Assembly (NCBI RefSeq): GCF_009765825.1
Contig: NZ_LMUR01000010.1
Span: 716,474-751,301 of the forward strand
Origin: Granulicella sp. L60
Lineage (GTDB): Bacteria > Acidobacteriota > Terriglobia > Terriglobales > Acidobacteriaceae
Reading direction: 5' to 3'
DNA length: 34,828 nucleotides
Shown: one piece after another, positions 17,254 through 23,735 of the stretch
Position numbering within the stretch: position 1 is the first letter of the stretch
Layout: each line of letters opens with the position of its first letter
Made by a program: the position numbers and the translations under genes
The notes under the pieces: model-generated
The model's database searches: none
The model's input: the letters and a program-made list of their open reading frames with translations, nothing else
Told to the model about the DNA's origin: nothing

Positions 17254-18183
17254 TTGCTTCGATCCGCCTTTATCGCTCTCTCCAGGAATAAGTCCCTACG
17301 CGCATTCTCCGAGCGCTCGTCCGTGGGACGCAAGATGTCAGGTCGCTTCGTCGCCGGCATGTCCGTGCAGGAGGCGCTCGCAGCCTGCCAGCGCGTCAAC
17401 AGCGAAGGCATCGCTGTTAGTCTCGACTCGCTGGGCGAGAGTGTTACCACGGAACCCGAAGCTCAGAAGTCTGCCGCGATCTATCACCAGCTTTTGGACG
17501 CTATCGCTGAGCGCAGCCTCAACGCTAACGTCAGCGTAAAGCTCTCGCAGGTCGGCATGGACTTTGATCCTGCTCTCGCCGAACGCATCGTCGCGGAGAT
17601 GGTCGAGCACGCTGCTGCGGCCGATTCTTTCGTCCGTATCGACATGGAGGGCTCTCCGTATACGGAGGCTACGATCGCCATGACAGAACGGCTTGCTGCG
17701 CGGTTTCCTGGCGCTGTAGGTACGGTTCTCCAGGCCTATCTCTTTCGGACCGATACGGATACAGACCGCCTGCTGCGGCAGGGGATTCGCATCCGCCTTT
17801 GCAAAGGAGCTTACAAGGAAGGACCGGATGTAGCGTTCCCCGACAAGGCTGATGTCGATGCCAACTACGTTGATTTGATGAAGCGTATGGTCACGTTTTC
17901 CAAAGATGGGAAGGGCGTGTTCTGCGGCATCGCTACGCATGACGAGGCGATCGTTGAGCAGATGCGAACGTACGTGCGCGAGAAGGGAATCGACAAGCGG
18001 GCCTTTGAGTTTCAGATGCTTTATGGCGTTCGCCGCGATCTTCAGCGCCGCCTCGCGGCTGAGGGTTTCGGCGTTCGCGTCTACATTCCCTTCGGGCCGG
18101 AGTGGTATCCGTACTTCATGCGCCGTCTCGCTGAACGCCCTGCCAATGTTCTCTTTTTGGCGAAAAACTTCTTCAAAAACTAA
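17254..18183 (+). CDS. Proline dehydrogenase (monofunctional, FAD-dependent)
   Basis: 309 aa starting at TTG (17254). The start is set by GGAG (17242-17245) with an 8-nt gap and by the family's usual length of about 300 aa; the next ATG (17335) would remove conserved N-terminal residues. The enzyme oxidises proline to pyrroline-5-carboxylate and passes electrons to the quinone pool at the inner membrane face. PRODH barrel motifs are present: SVKLSQVGMD, RIDMEGSPYTEATI, LQAYLFRTDTD, RIRLCKGAYKE, GIATHDEAIVEQM and, at the C-terminus, VRVYIPFGPEWYPYFMRRLAERPAN with the substrate-binding arginines. No P5C dehydrogenase lies in the window. The gene stands alone, between the terminator at 17041 and an odd G/T-rich stretch. 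Confidence 0.93.
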   Translation: MLRSAFIALSRNKSLRAFSERSSVGRKMSGRFVAGMSVQEALAACQRVNSEGIAVSLDSLGESVTTEPEAQKSAAIYHQLLDAIAERSLNANVSVKLSQVGMDFDPALAERIVAEMVEHAAAADSFVRIDMEGSPYTEATIAMTERLAARFPGAVGTVLQAYLFRTDTDTDRLLRQGIRIRLCKGAYKEGPDVAFPDKADVDANYVDLMKRMVTFSKDGKGVFCGIATHDEAIVEQMRTYVREKGIDKRAFEFQMLYGVRRDLQRRLAAEGFGVRVYIPFGPEWYPYFMRRLAERPANVLFLAKNFFKN

Positions 18184-18405
18184 GCCGGACGCATGGAGCT
18201 GGAACCATCGCGGTTCTGCGATTCGCGAGGGGTGATTGCGCGCATTTTTTTGGTCCAAAGTTAGATTTTCGGTGTGCTTTTTTTCGGGTGTGGTGGATAG
18301 GCGTTTTTGCAGGGGTTTTTGGCAAAAAGCGTGTGCAAGACGTGGTTTCTTGCTGGTGAGTTGTGGTACTTAGCGTGGTGGAACGTGGTGCGCTGGCGGT
18401 CGCTT
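18184..18405. other. G/T-rich, T-tract-containing intergenic stretch
   Basis: No gene is supported. The plus strand is strongly G/T-biased, with several T-runs of 5-7 and repeated GTGGT words (five between about 18290 and 18395). There is a small hairpin TTTTT-GGC-AAAAA near 18316-18328. Composition differs sharply from the GC-rich genes either side. It may be a remnant of a dispersed non-coding repeat. Confidence 0.4.
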
Positions 18406-18435
18406 TTTGGCGTGAAAAAAATACGCCAAATTTTT
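18406..18435 (+). terminator. Candidate terminator downstream of proline dehydrogenase
   Basis: TTTGGCGT and ACGCCAAA form a perfect 8-bp stem around GAAAAAAAT, followed by TTTTT and further T-rich sequence. It lies about 220 nt past the proline dehydrogenase stop and also separates it from the convergent cysO operon. Confidence 0.55.
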
Positions 18436-18507
18436 CGACTTTATTTTGACTTTTTCAATTGATTGGGAAGGACTGGTTTCTGCGGGCGCAGAAGAGACTG
18501 TTGGGGG

Positions 18508-18825
18508 TCAACAGTTGGCGGGACAGAGGTCGTTGTATGAGGCGTTTGCGGAGGAGCCGCCGGCGATGGAGGGGATGATGGTGAGTTCGTCGGAGGATTG
18601 GACTGTGGTGGCTTCCTTGTTTTCGAGGTAGCGGATGTCGTCGTCGTTGAGGTAGACGTTGACGAAGGAGCGGAGCTTGCCCTCGGCGGTGAAGAGGTGT
18701 TGTTTTAGTTCGGGGTAGGTGATGGTGAGTTGTTGGAAGACCTCGGTGACGGTTGCGCCGGGGATGCTTACGGTCTCGAGGCCGCCGGTGTAGGCGCGCA
18801 ACGGGGTGGGGATGTGAATGTTCAT
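18508..18825 (-). CDS. cysO: Sulfur-carrier protein of the CysO/MoaD/ThiS type with a C-terminal extension past GG
   Basis: 105 aa. It has a ubiquitin-like beta-grasp pattern: MNIHIPTPLRAYTGG, VSIPGATVTEVFQQLTITYPELK, RSFVNVYLNDDDIRYL and DELTIIPSIAGG. In working sulfur carriers the di-glycine is the C-terminus and is adenylated, then thiocarboxylated. Here 15 residues follow it (SSANASYNDLCPANC, bases 18511-18555, two cysteines), so the tail should have to be removed first. The gene overlaps the JAMM protease gene by 4 nt (ATGA) and belongs to a cysM-mec-cysO operon. In Mycobacterium, CysO-thiocarboxylate gives sulfur to CysM, and Mec frees cysteine from CysO. QbsE/QbsD in Pseudomonas is a precedent for removing residues after GG. 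Function is inferred from family and context. Confidence 0.87.
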   Translation of the reverse strand: MNIHIPTPLRAYTGGLETVSIPGATVTEVFQQLTITYPELKQHLFTAEGKLRSFVNVYLNDDDIRYLENKEATTVQSSDELTIIPSIAGGSSANASYNDLCPANC

Positions 18826-19322
18826 TCCTGACCTTTCTGGTTGTGTTGCGCTGTTGCTGCGAGGCTGGGAGCGATGTCGATTTGAATCGCCTCATCCTCG
18901 AATTTTTTATCGTCCTCCGTGGTTCCGCTGAGCAGGAACGAGTTGGTGAGGACGGCTTTGCCCTGCTCTACGGCGGTGATGATGTAGGAGCAGCCGAGCC
19001 AGTGGGCCTCGGCGAAGTCGGTGGGGGACCACTGCGCGGGGTGGTCGGGGTGCGAGTGGTAGAAGCCAACGATGTCGAGCGAGAGGGCGCGGGCCTGGCG
19101 CTGGATCTTGATGAGCTCGCCGGGCGCGATGTTGTAGCGGTTGTGTGCGGAGTCGGTGCGGGTGTTGCCGGCGCGGACGATTTGATGGACGTGGTTTATC
19201 GCCTCGCTGTTATCTTCGCCGGGAGTGGTTTTGCCGAGGAGGACGCCGCAGCACTCGTGGGGATAGGTCTCCTGGCCGTGGGCGCGGAGGGCTTCGTAGT
19301 CGTCGAAGTGGATGCGAAGCAT
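18822..19322 (-). CDS. mec: JAMM/MPN+ metalloprotease, Mec type (CysO-cysteine peptidase)
   Basis: 166 aa from the ATG at 19322, 2 nt after the cysM stop, with CAGGAG inside the end of cysM. The frame is open much further upstream (to 20138), but there it is only the shadow of cysM. The JAMM zinc site is complete: Glu23 in PHECCGVLLG, His89 and His91 in FYHSHPDHP, and Asp102 in WSPTD. Mec enzymes hydrolyse the bond after the di-glycine of the sulfur carrier, freeing cysteine and recycling CysO. Here it may also trim the 15-residue tail of the neighbouring CysO (inference). The last codons overlap the cysO start, pointing to translational coupling. Confidence 0.92.
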   Translation of the reverse strand: MLRIHFDDYEALRAHGQETYPHECCGVLLGKTTPGEDNSEAINHVHQIVRAGNTRTDSAHNRYNIAPGELIKIQRQARALSLDIVGFYHSHPDHPAQWSPTDFAEAHWLGCSYIITAVEQGKAVLTNSFLLSGTTEDDKKFEDEAIQIDIAPSLAATAQHNQKGQE

Positions 19323-19324
19323 AT

Positions 19325-20260
19325 TTAGTTCTCCTGCCAGAAGCGTTCGCTCATGTACTTTTCGGCTGAGTCGCAGAGGATGGTGACGATGACGGCTTCG
19401 CGGCCTGCGGCGGCTTCGGCTTCGGCGATCCGGAGCGAGGCGGTGACGGCGGCTGCGGCGGAGATGCCGACGAGGAGACCATGGTTGCGGCCGAGATTCT
19501 TGACCATGGCGTAGGCGTCTTCGGTGGGCATGTCCAGATTTGCGTCGGCGAGGGCTGGGTCGTAGATGCGGGGAACGATGGCAGTGGCCATGTGCTTGAG
19601 GCCTTCGAGGCCGTTGAAGGGGGAGTCGGGCTGCATGGAGATGCAGCGGATGTTGGGGTTGAGCTCTTTGAGGCGGCGAGTGGTGCCCATGAAGGTGCCG
19701 CTGGTGCCGAGGCCGGCGACGAAGTGGGTGACCTGGCCTTCGGTCTGCTGCCAGATCTCGTTGGCGGTGGTGCGGTAGTGGGCGCGCCAGTTTTCGTCGT
19801 TGGAGTACTGGTCGGCGTAGAAGTAGCGGTCGGGCTGGGCGGCGGAGAGTTCGCGGGCTTTGCGGATGGCGCCGTCGGAGCCGTCGGCGGGGTTGGTCCA
19901 GATGACTTCGGCTCCGTAGGCGGCGAGGTAGCGTTTGCGCTCGGGGGAGACGTTGGAGGGCATGCAGAGGGTGACGGGGAAGTTGAGCGCGGCACCGAGC
20001 ATGGCGTAGGCGATGCCGGTGTTGCCGCTGGTGGCGTCGAGGAGGCCACGGGTGCCCGAGAGCAGGCCGCGGCGCTGGGCGTCGGCTACGATGGCGGAGG
20101 CGGCGCGGTCTTTGACGGAGCCGCCGGGGTTGGCCCACTCCGCTTTGCCGAGAATCTGGATGTTGGGCAGATGCGCGGTGAGGCGCTCGAGGCGGATGAG
20201 GGGCGTGTTGCCGACGCGTTCGAGGATGGTGGTGCCAAACGGTTTGAGGGATGTGATCAT
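19325..20260 (-). CDS. cysM: Cysteine synthase, CysM type (PLP fold-type II)
   Basis: 311 aa, normal for the family. The PLP lysine is K50 in NPGGSVKDRAA; the substrate loop is TSGNTGIAYAMLG (about 77-89); the PLP-phosphate loop is GLGTSGTFMGTTRRLKE. The C-terminus is LCDSAEKYMSERFWQEN. The enzyme forms cysteine from an activated serine (O-acetyl- or O-phosphoserine) and either sulfide or a sulfur-carrier thiocarboxylate. Being first in an operon with mec and cysO points to the thiocarboxylate route known from Mycobacterium CysM. No separate promoter was identified in the 104-nt gap to the divergent gene. Confidence 0.94.
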   Translation of the reverse strand: MITSLKPFGTTILERVGNTPLIRLERLTAHLPNIQILGKAEWANPGGSVKDRAASAIVADAQRRGLLSGTRGLLDATSGNTGIAYAMLGAALNFPVTLCMPSNVSPERKRYLAAYGAEVIWTNPADGSDGAIRKARELSAAQPDRYFYADQYSNDENWRAHYRTTANEIWQQTEGQVTHFVAGLGTSGTFMGTTRRLKELNPNIRCISMQPDSPFNGLEGLKHMATAIVPRIYDPALADANLDMPTEDAYAMVKNLGRNHGLLVGISAAAAVTASLRIAEAEAAAGREAVIVTILCDSAEKYMSERFWQEN

Positions 20261-20364
20261 GCGGTTTCCGGGTGAAACGTCTTCACTTCGATCTTCCGTT
20301 GGCCTGCAGTTTGAAGGACAGGGGCGGATGTGCGACAGTTAATCGAGTCTAACGTAAAGCACTT

Positions 20365-20778
20365 ATGGCAAAGAAGACCACACACCGTAGTTTCAACGAC
20401 GTGCTCGCCATCCTTGGCGGTCAGAAGTTTGATGTTGCACCGGCAAACGAGGGTGCAAAGCGTACACCAAATGCCTTTCAGGTAAGGAAGTACGGGTGCG
20501 CGGCAGAGATTGCGGCGGCTCCGGACGGCAGCGTGGAGATACTGGCGAGGCCGGGATGGGTGCTGAACGGTGAGATTGCGCGGCTGCTGGATCGCGGGTA
20601 TCAGAAGTTTTTCAAGACGAGCAAGCTGGAGATTCCGGCGAGCGCGGACCATCTGCGGGCGATTCATGACTTCAGTGAAGAGTTGAACGAGGCGACGGGT
20701 GGAACGACGCTTTACAACGAGTCGCTGGGCACGACGAGCAATGTTTACAACTACGATCGGGTGAAGGGCCAGAAGTAA
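20365..20778 (+). CDS. Conserved-looking small protein of unknown function
   Basis: 137 aa, soluble, no signal or membrane segment. It begins MAKKTTHRSFNDVLAILGGQKFDV and contains KYGCAAEIAAAPDGSVEILARPGWVLNGEIARLLDRGYQKFFKT, then a polar C-terminus ending YNYDRVKGQK. The charged, well-ordered composition and codon use match neighbouring genes, so it is probably real. It is divergent from cysM and convergent with rsmI, 33 nt away. The ribosome site is poor (TAAAG). No family is recognised. Confidence 0.75.
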   Translation: MAKKTTHRSFNDVLAILGGQKFDVAPANEGAKRTPNAFQVRKYGCAAEIAAAPDGSVEILARPGWVLNGEIARLLDRGYQKFFKTSKLEIPASADHLRAIHDFSEELNEATGGTTLYNESLGTTSNVYNYDRVKGQK

Positions 20779-20811
20779 CGGCTCGGGGCGGTCGAGCGAT
20801 TTATCAGAGGC

Positions 20812-21669
20812 TTAGCGGAGGCGGTTTTGCTCGCGCTGGAGTTCGCGGTAGGCTTCGCTCTTGCCGATGCCGCGTTCGCGGGCTACGCGTTTGAGAGCAT
20901 CTTTTTCGCTGAGGGCTTCGGCTTTCATGAGGGTAGCTACTTCGGTGGCGATACTGGAGCGTTTTTCTGCGGAAGTGCTCTCGGGCTTGGTGGGAGCGAG
21001 CATGAGGACGATCTCGCCGCGTACGCTTGCGCGTTCGGCTAACTGGGAGCGGAGTTCGCTGGTGAGACCGCGGAGGAACTCTTCGTGGAGCTTGGTTAGT
21101 TCGCGGGCGACGACGACGTGCTGGGTGGGTCCGAAGACGGCTTCGATGTCGGCGAGGGTGTCGACGATGCGGTGGGGGGCTTCGTAGAAGATGTGTGTGG
21201 TGCCGTCACGGAGCAGCTCTTCGAGTGCGGTCTTGCGCTGGCCGGCTTTGGCGGGGAGGAAGCCGTGAAAGGTGAAGCGTTCGGTGGAGAGGCCGCTGGC
21301 GATGAGGCCGCTGATGGCGGCGTTGGCTCCGGGGATGGGGAAGACGTCGATGCCTGCGGCGATGGCGGCGGTGGCGATCTGGCCGCCTGGGTCGGCGATT
21401 CCGGGGGTACCGGCGTCGCTGACGACGGCGATGCGTGCGCCGTCTTTGAGCTGGGCTAAGAGCTCTTCGGTGCGCGAGCCCTCGTTGTGCATGTGGTAGC
21501 TGACGGTGGGGGTGCGGATCTCGAAGTGGTTGAGGAGCTTTTGGGTCTGGCGGGTGTCTTCGCAGGCGATGCGGTCGGCTTCGCGGAGGATGCGGAGGGC
21601 GCGGAGGGTGATGTCTTCGAGGTTGCCGATGGGGGTGGCGACGAGATAGAGGCCGGGGGCTAGGGACAT
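20812..21669 (-). CDS. rsmI: 16S rRNA (cytidine1402-2'-O)-methyltransferase
   Basis: 285 aa from the ATG at 21669, preceded by CAGGAC 6-7 nt upstream. The frame is open to 21933, but that extension is the translated repeat copy A plus the end of the preceding gene. Tetrapyrrole-methylase fold motifs are clear: LYLVATPIGNLEDITLRA at the N-terminus, EADRIACEDTRQTQKLLNHF, VSDAGTPGIADPG, PIPGANAAISGLIASGL, FHGFLPAKAGQR and FYEAPHRI. RsmI methylates the ribose of C1402 in the decoding centre. The C-terminal helical domain (SEKDALKRVARERGIGKSEAYRE) is complete. It follows the site-2-protease-like gene on the same strand, with a palindromic repeat in the 94-nt gap. Confidence 0.96.
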   Translation of the reverse strand: MSLAPGLYLVATPIGNLEDITLRALRILREADRIACEDTRQTQKLLNHFEIRTPTVSYHMHNEGSRTEELLAQLKDGARIAVVSDAGTPGIADPGGQIATAAIAAGIDVFPIPGANAAISGLIASGLSTERFTFHGFLPAKAGQRKTALEELLRDGTTHIFYEAPHRIVDTLADIEAVFGPTQHVVVARELTKLHEEFLRGLTSELRSQLAERASVRGEIVLMLAPTKPESTSAEKRSSIATEVATLMKAEALSEKDALKRVARERGIGKSEAYRELQREQNRLR

Positions 21670-21672
21670 GTT

Positions 21673-21726
21673 GTCCTGCCGGACGGGCCGACTGCTCGGC
21701 GAGAGGTCACTTCGTGACTTGTATAC
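21673..21726 (+). repeat. Palindromic intergenic repeat, copy A
   Basis: Starts GTCCTGCCGGAC, continues GGGCCGACTGCTCGGCGAG, then the hairpin GTCAC-TTC-GTGAC, and ends TTGTATAC. It lies directly before the rsmI start codon, supplying that gene's ribosome-binding AGGAC on the minus strand. Confidence 0.8.
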
Positions 21727-21763
21727 CCCTGCGGGTGGCCCTCCCGTTGGTCGGGATTGGGAT

Positions 21764-22885
21764 TCATGCTTGTTCCTGTTGCCGTAGCTTGCGGCGCTGG
21801 TTGAGCAGGCCCATGGAGTGGGCGAGGTTCTGCGGGGTGATGATGCCGACGATGCGGTCGCCCTGAAGGACGGGGACCAGCTGGGCGCCCTGGCCGGCCA
21901 TGATGCGGCGAAGGGTTTTGACCAGGGAGTCATCGGGCTGTGCGGTCTGGAAGGAGCGCGTCATGACGCCCTGGACGTAGCCGTTGCCGCTGGTCTGGAG
22001 CGCATCGACGATGCTCTGGCGGGAGACTGCGCCGACGAGATTGGCTCCGCGGATGACGGGGAAGACGTCCTGCAGGGTGTGAACGGAGCGTTGCAGCGCG
22101 TCTTCGAGCGTGTCGGATGCGGAGAGCATACTGAACTGGGTGAGCATGACGTCGCTCATCTTGATGGCGTCGGCGTCGTTCTGTAGGAGGAGGCCTTGGT
22201 CTTCCATCTGCGCGCCGATGAGGACGAATCCGCCGATCATGATGAGCCACATGTTGGGTACAAGGATGCCCGCGATCATGAGGCCGATGGCGATGATCTT
22301 GCCGAGTCCTGCGGAGGCGCGTGTGCTCTTGAGGGCGCCTTTGGTCTTGGCGAATTCGCCACGGAAGACGCGGCCACCGTCGAGCGGCGATGCAGGTAGG
22401 AGGTTGACCAAGCCGAGCAGGAGGTTGACCCATACTGTGGCGCGGAGCAGGTGAGAGGGGGCCATCCATGGGCGCTCGAAGAGGTTGACCTCGGGCGCGA
22501 AGGTGAGTGCCATGGCGGCGATCAGAAGGCCGAAGAGGATGTTGGCGATGGGGCCGATGACGGCCATGCGCTTCTGCATCGCTGGGGTTGCGGCCTTTTC
22601 GGTTGCTTCGGTGTTGGCGTAGGTGAAGAGGCCGCCGGTGGGGAGCAGGAGGATGCTGCGCAGGTCCAGGCCGAACCATGCTGCGCCTACGCAGCGGGCG
22701 ACTTCGCGGACGACGACGGCGAGCAGAAGGAGCAGCCAGAGGGCGAAGCCACGGCCACCGGTGGATCCGGACAGGGAGGCGTAGCTGATCGAGAGCCCCA
22801 GCAGAACGAGGAAGAAGGTGTGAATGCGAACATCCACGCCGAGAAAGCTGCCGATCGGAAAAGACCACCCACGCATGAGTTCCAT
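21764..22885 (-). CDS. Site-2-protease (M50)-like membrane protein with CBS pair; zinc-binding HExxH degenerate
   Basis: 373 aa. The N-terminal half (about 1-225) has several membrane segments arranged as in M50 site-2 proteases, beginning GWSFPIGSFLGVDVRIHTFFLVLL. The C-terminal half holds two CBS motifs (about 240-300 and 305-360: MLTQFSMLSASDTLEDAL and VMTRSFQTAQPDDSLVKTL). The second metal-site motif survives as NLLPASPLDGGRVFRG (D169). The HExxH motif, normally LLHELGHA, reads VVREVARCVGA: both histidines are Arg (R60, R64) and only Glu61 remains. It should not bind zinc normally and may be a pseudoprotease that binds nucleotides or partners (inference). The start is either this ATG or one three codons later; neither has a clear ribosome site. 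Confidence 0.88.
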   Translation of the reverse strand: MELMRGWSFPIGSFLGVDVRIHTFFLVLLGLSISYASLSGSTGGRGFALWLLLLLAVVVREVARCVGAAWFGLDLRSILLLPTGGLFTYANTEATEKAATPAMQKRMAVIGPIANILFGLLIAAMALTFAPEVNLFERPWMAPSHLLRATVWVNLLLGLVNLLPASPLDGGRVFRGEFAKTKGALKSTRASAGLGKIIAIGLMIAGILVPNMWLIMIGGFVLIGAQMEDQGLLLQNDADAIKMSDVMLTQFSMLSASDTLEDALQRSVHTLQDVFPVIRGANLVGAVSRQSIVDALQTSGNGYVQGVMTRSFQTAQPDDSLVKTLRRIMAGQGAQLVPVLQGDRIVGIITPQNLAHSMGLLNQRRKLRQQEQA

Positions 22886-22903
22886 TGTATGCGCTGGAGG
22901 ATA

Positions 22904-22956
22904 TCCTGCCGGACGGGCCGCCTGCTCGGCGGGAGGTCACTTCGTGACTTTTGTAC
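22904..22956 (+). repeat. Palindromic intergenic repeat, copy B
   Basis: TCCTGCCGGACGGGCCG, CCTGCTCGGCGGGAG, then GTCACTTCGTGAC and TTTTGTAC. It is nearly identical to copy A and faces copy C. Confidence 0.8.
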
Positions 22957-23055
22957 TGGTCGGGGGAATGCGAGCGGCTTGGGGCCTCGCGTTGCTCGGC
23001 GGAGGATGATTCCGACCGGCGGGAGGAGCTTTGCTGCTGATTTGGTCACGACAAG

Positions 23056-23109
23056 GTATACACGTCACGAAGTGACCTCCCGCTGAGTAAGCGGCCAGTC
23101 CGGCAGGAC
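23056..23109 (-). repeat. Palindromic intergenic repeat, copy C
   Basis: On the minus strand: GTCCTGCCGGACTGGCCGC, CAGCGGGAG, GTCACTTCGTGAC, GTGTATAC. Inverted relative to copy B across a 99-nt gap, which itself contains shorter echoes such as GCTCGGCGGAGG (about 22995-23006). Confidence 0.8.
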
Positions 23110-23135
23110 ATCGGTTTTACCTATAACTTAAAGAC

Positions 23136-23735
23136 ATGCGTGTCATTGCTGGAACATTTCGTTCACGTCAGTTGGTTGCACCGCGTGGTATGCAGACTCG
23201 TCCTACGAGCGACCGGCTGCGCGAGACGCTTTTCAATATTCTTGCGGCGCGGCTGGTTGGGTGCCGCTTCGTCGATCTCTACGCGGGCACTGGCGCGGTC
23301 GGCATCGAGGCGATCAGCAGGGGAGCGGAGCATGTGTGGTTTGCGGAGAATGCAGAGCCTGCGCTGGAGTCGCTGCGGCAGAACCTCTCTGCGCTGAAGA
23401 TCAGCCAGGGTTATACGCTGGAAGATCGCGGCGTCGGGGCGATGTTGCAGCGTCTCGGGAAGCTGACGCAGCCGGTCGATCTTGTTTATGTGGATCCTCC
23501 GTATGACTCTGATACGGAGTACTCCGGCACGCTGAACTTTTTCGGCAGTGCGCGGGGGCGGGAGATTCTTGGGCCGAATGCTCTTGTCATCGCGGAGCAC
23601 AGCAGCAAGGCCAAGCTGGCGGCGCGGTATGGTGCGCTGGAGCATATACGCCTGTTGAAGCAGGGGGATGCGGCGATCAGCTTCTTTACCTCGGCGGAGG
23701 TTGAGCAAAGCCTCCACCCTGATGAAGGCCAGTAA
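23136..23735 (+). CDS. rsmD: 16S rRNA (guanine966-N2)-methyltransferase
   Basis: 199 aa, normal length. It has the RsmD N-terminus MRVIAGTFRSRQLVAP...TRPTSDRLRETLFNIL, the SAM-binding motif DLYAGTGAVGIEAISRGA (47-64) and the catalytic DPPY (120-123) in LVYVDPPYDSD. It methylates G966 of 16S rRNA in the small-subunit assembly pathway. The gene starts 27 nt after repeat copy C. Its last 50 nt overlap, tail to tail, the end of the minus-strand gene that follows, so the two transcripts would be complementary at their 3' ends. Confidence 0.96.
   Translation: MRVIAGTFRSRQLVAPRGMQTRPTSDRLRETLFNILAARLVGCRFVDLYAGTGAVGIEAISRGAEHVWFAENAEPALESLRQNLSALKISQGYTLEDRGVGAMLQRLGKLTQPVDLVYVDPPYDSDTEYSGTLNFFGSARGREILGPNALVIAEHSSKAKLAARYGALEHIRLLKQGDAAISFFTSAEVEQSLHPDEGQ

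Noticed and set aside
18822..20138. 438-codon reading of the JAMM protease as a fusion with a long Arg/His-rich N-terminus
   Set aside because: The upstream part is cysM read in another frame; a proper ATG with ribosome site exists at 19322.
19481..20275. Long open frame on the plus strand opposite cysM (264 codons)
   Set aside because: It is the antisense shadow of a clear PLP enzyme; Gly/Val-rich composition is an effect of GC-rich third positions.
22687..23049. 120-codon open frame across repeat copy B
   Set aside because: It is a translation of the palindromic repeat (SRSDLPPSRRPVRQD) joined to the shadow of the M50-like gene.
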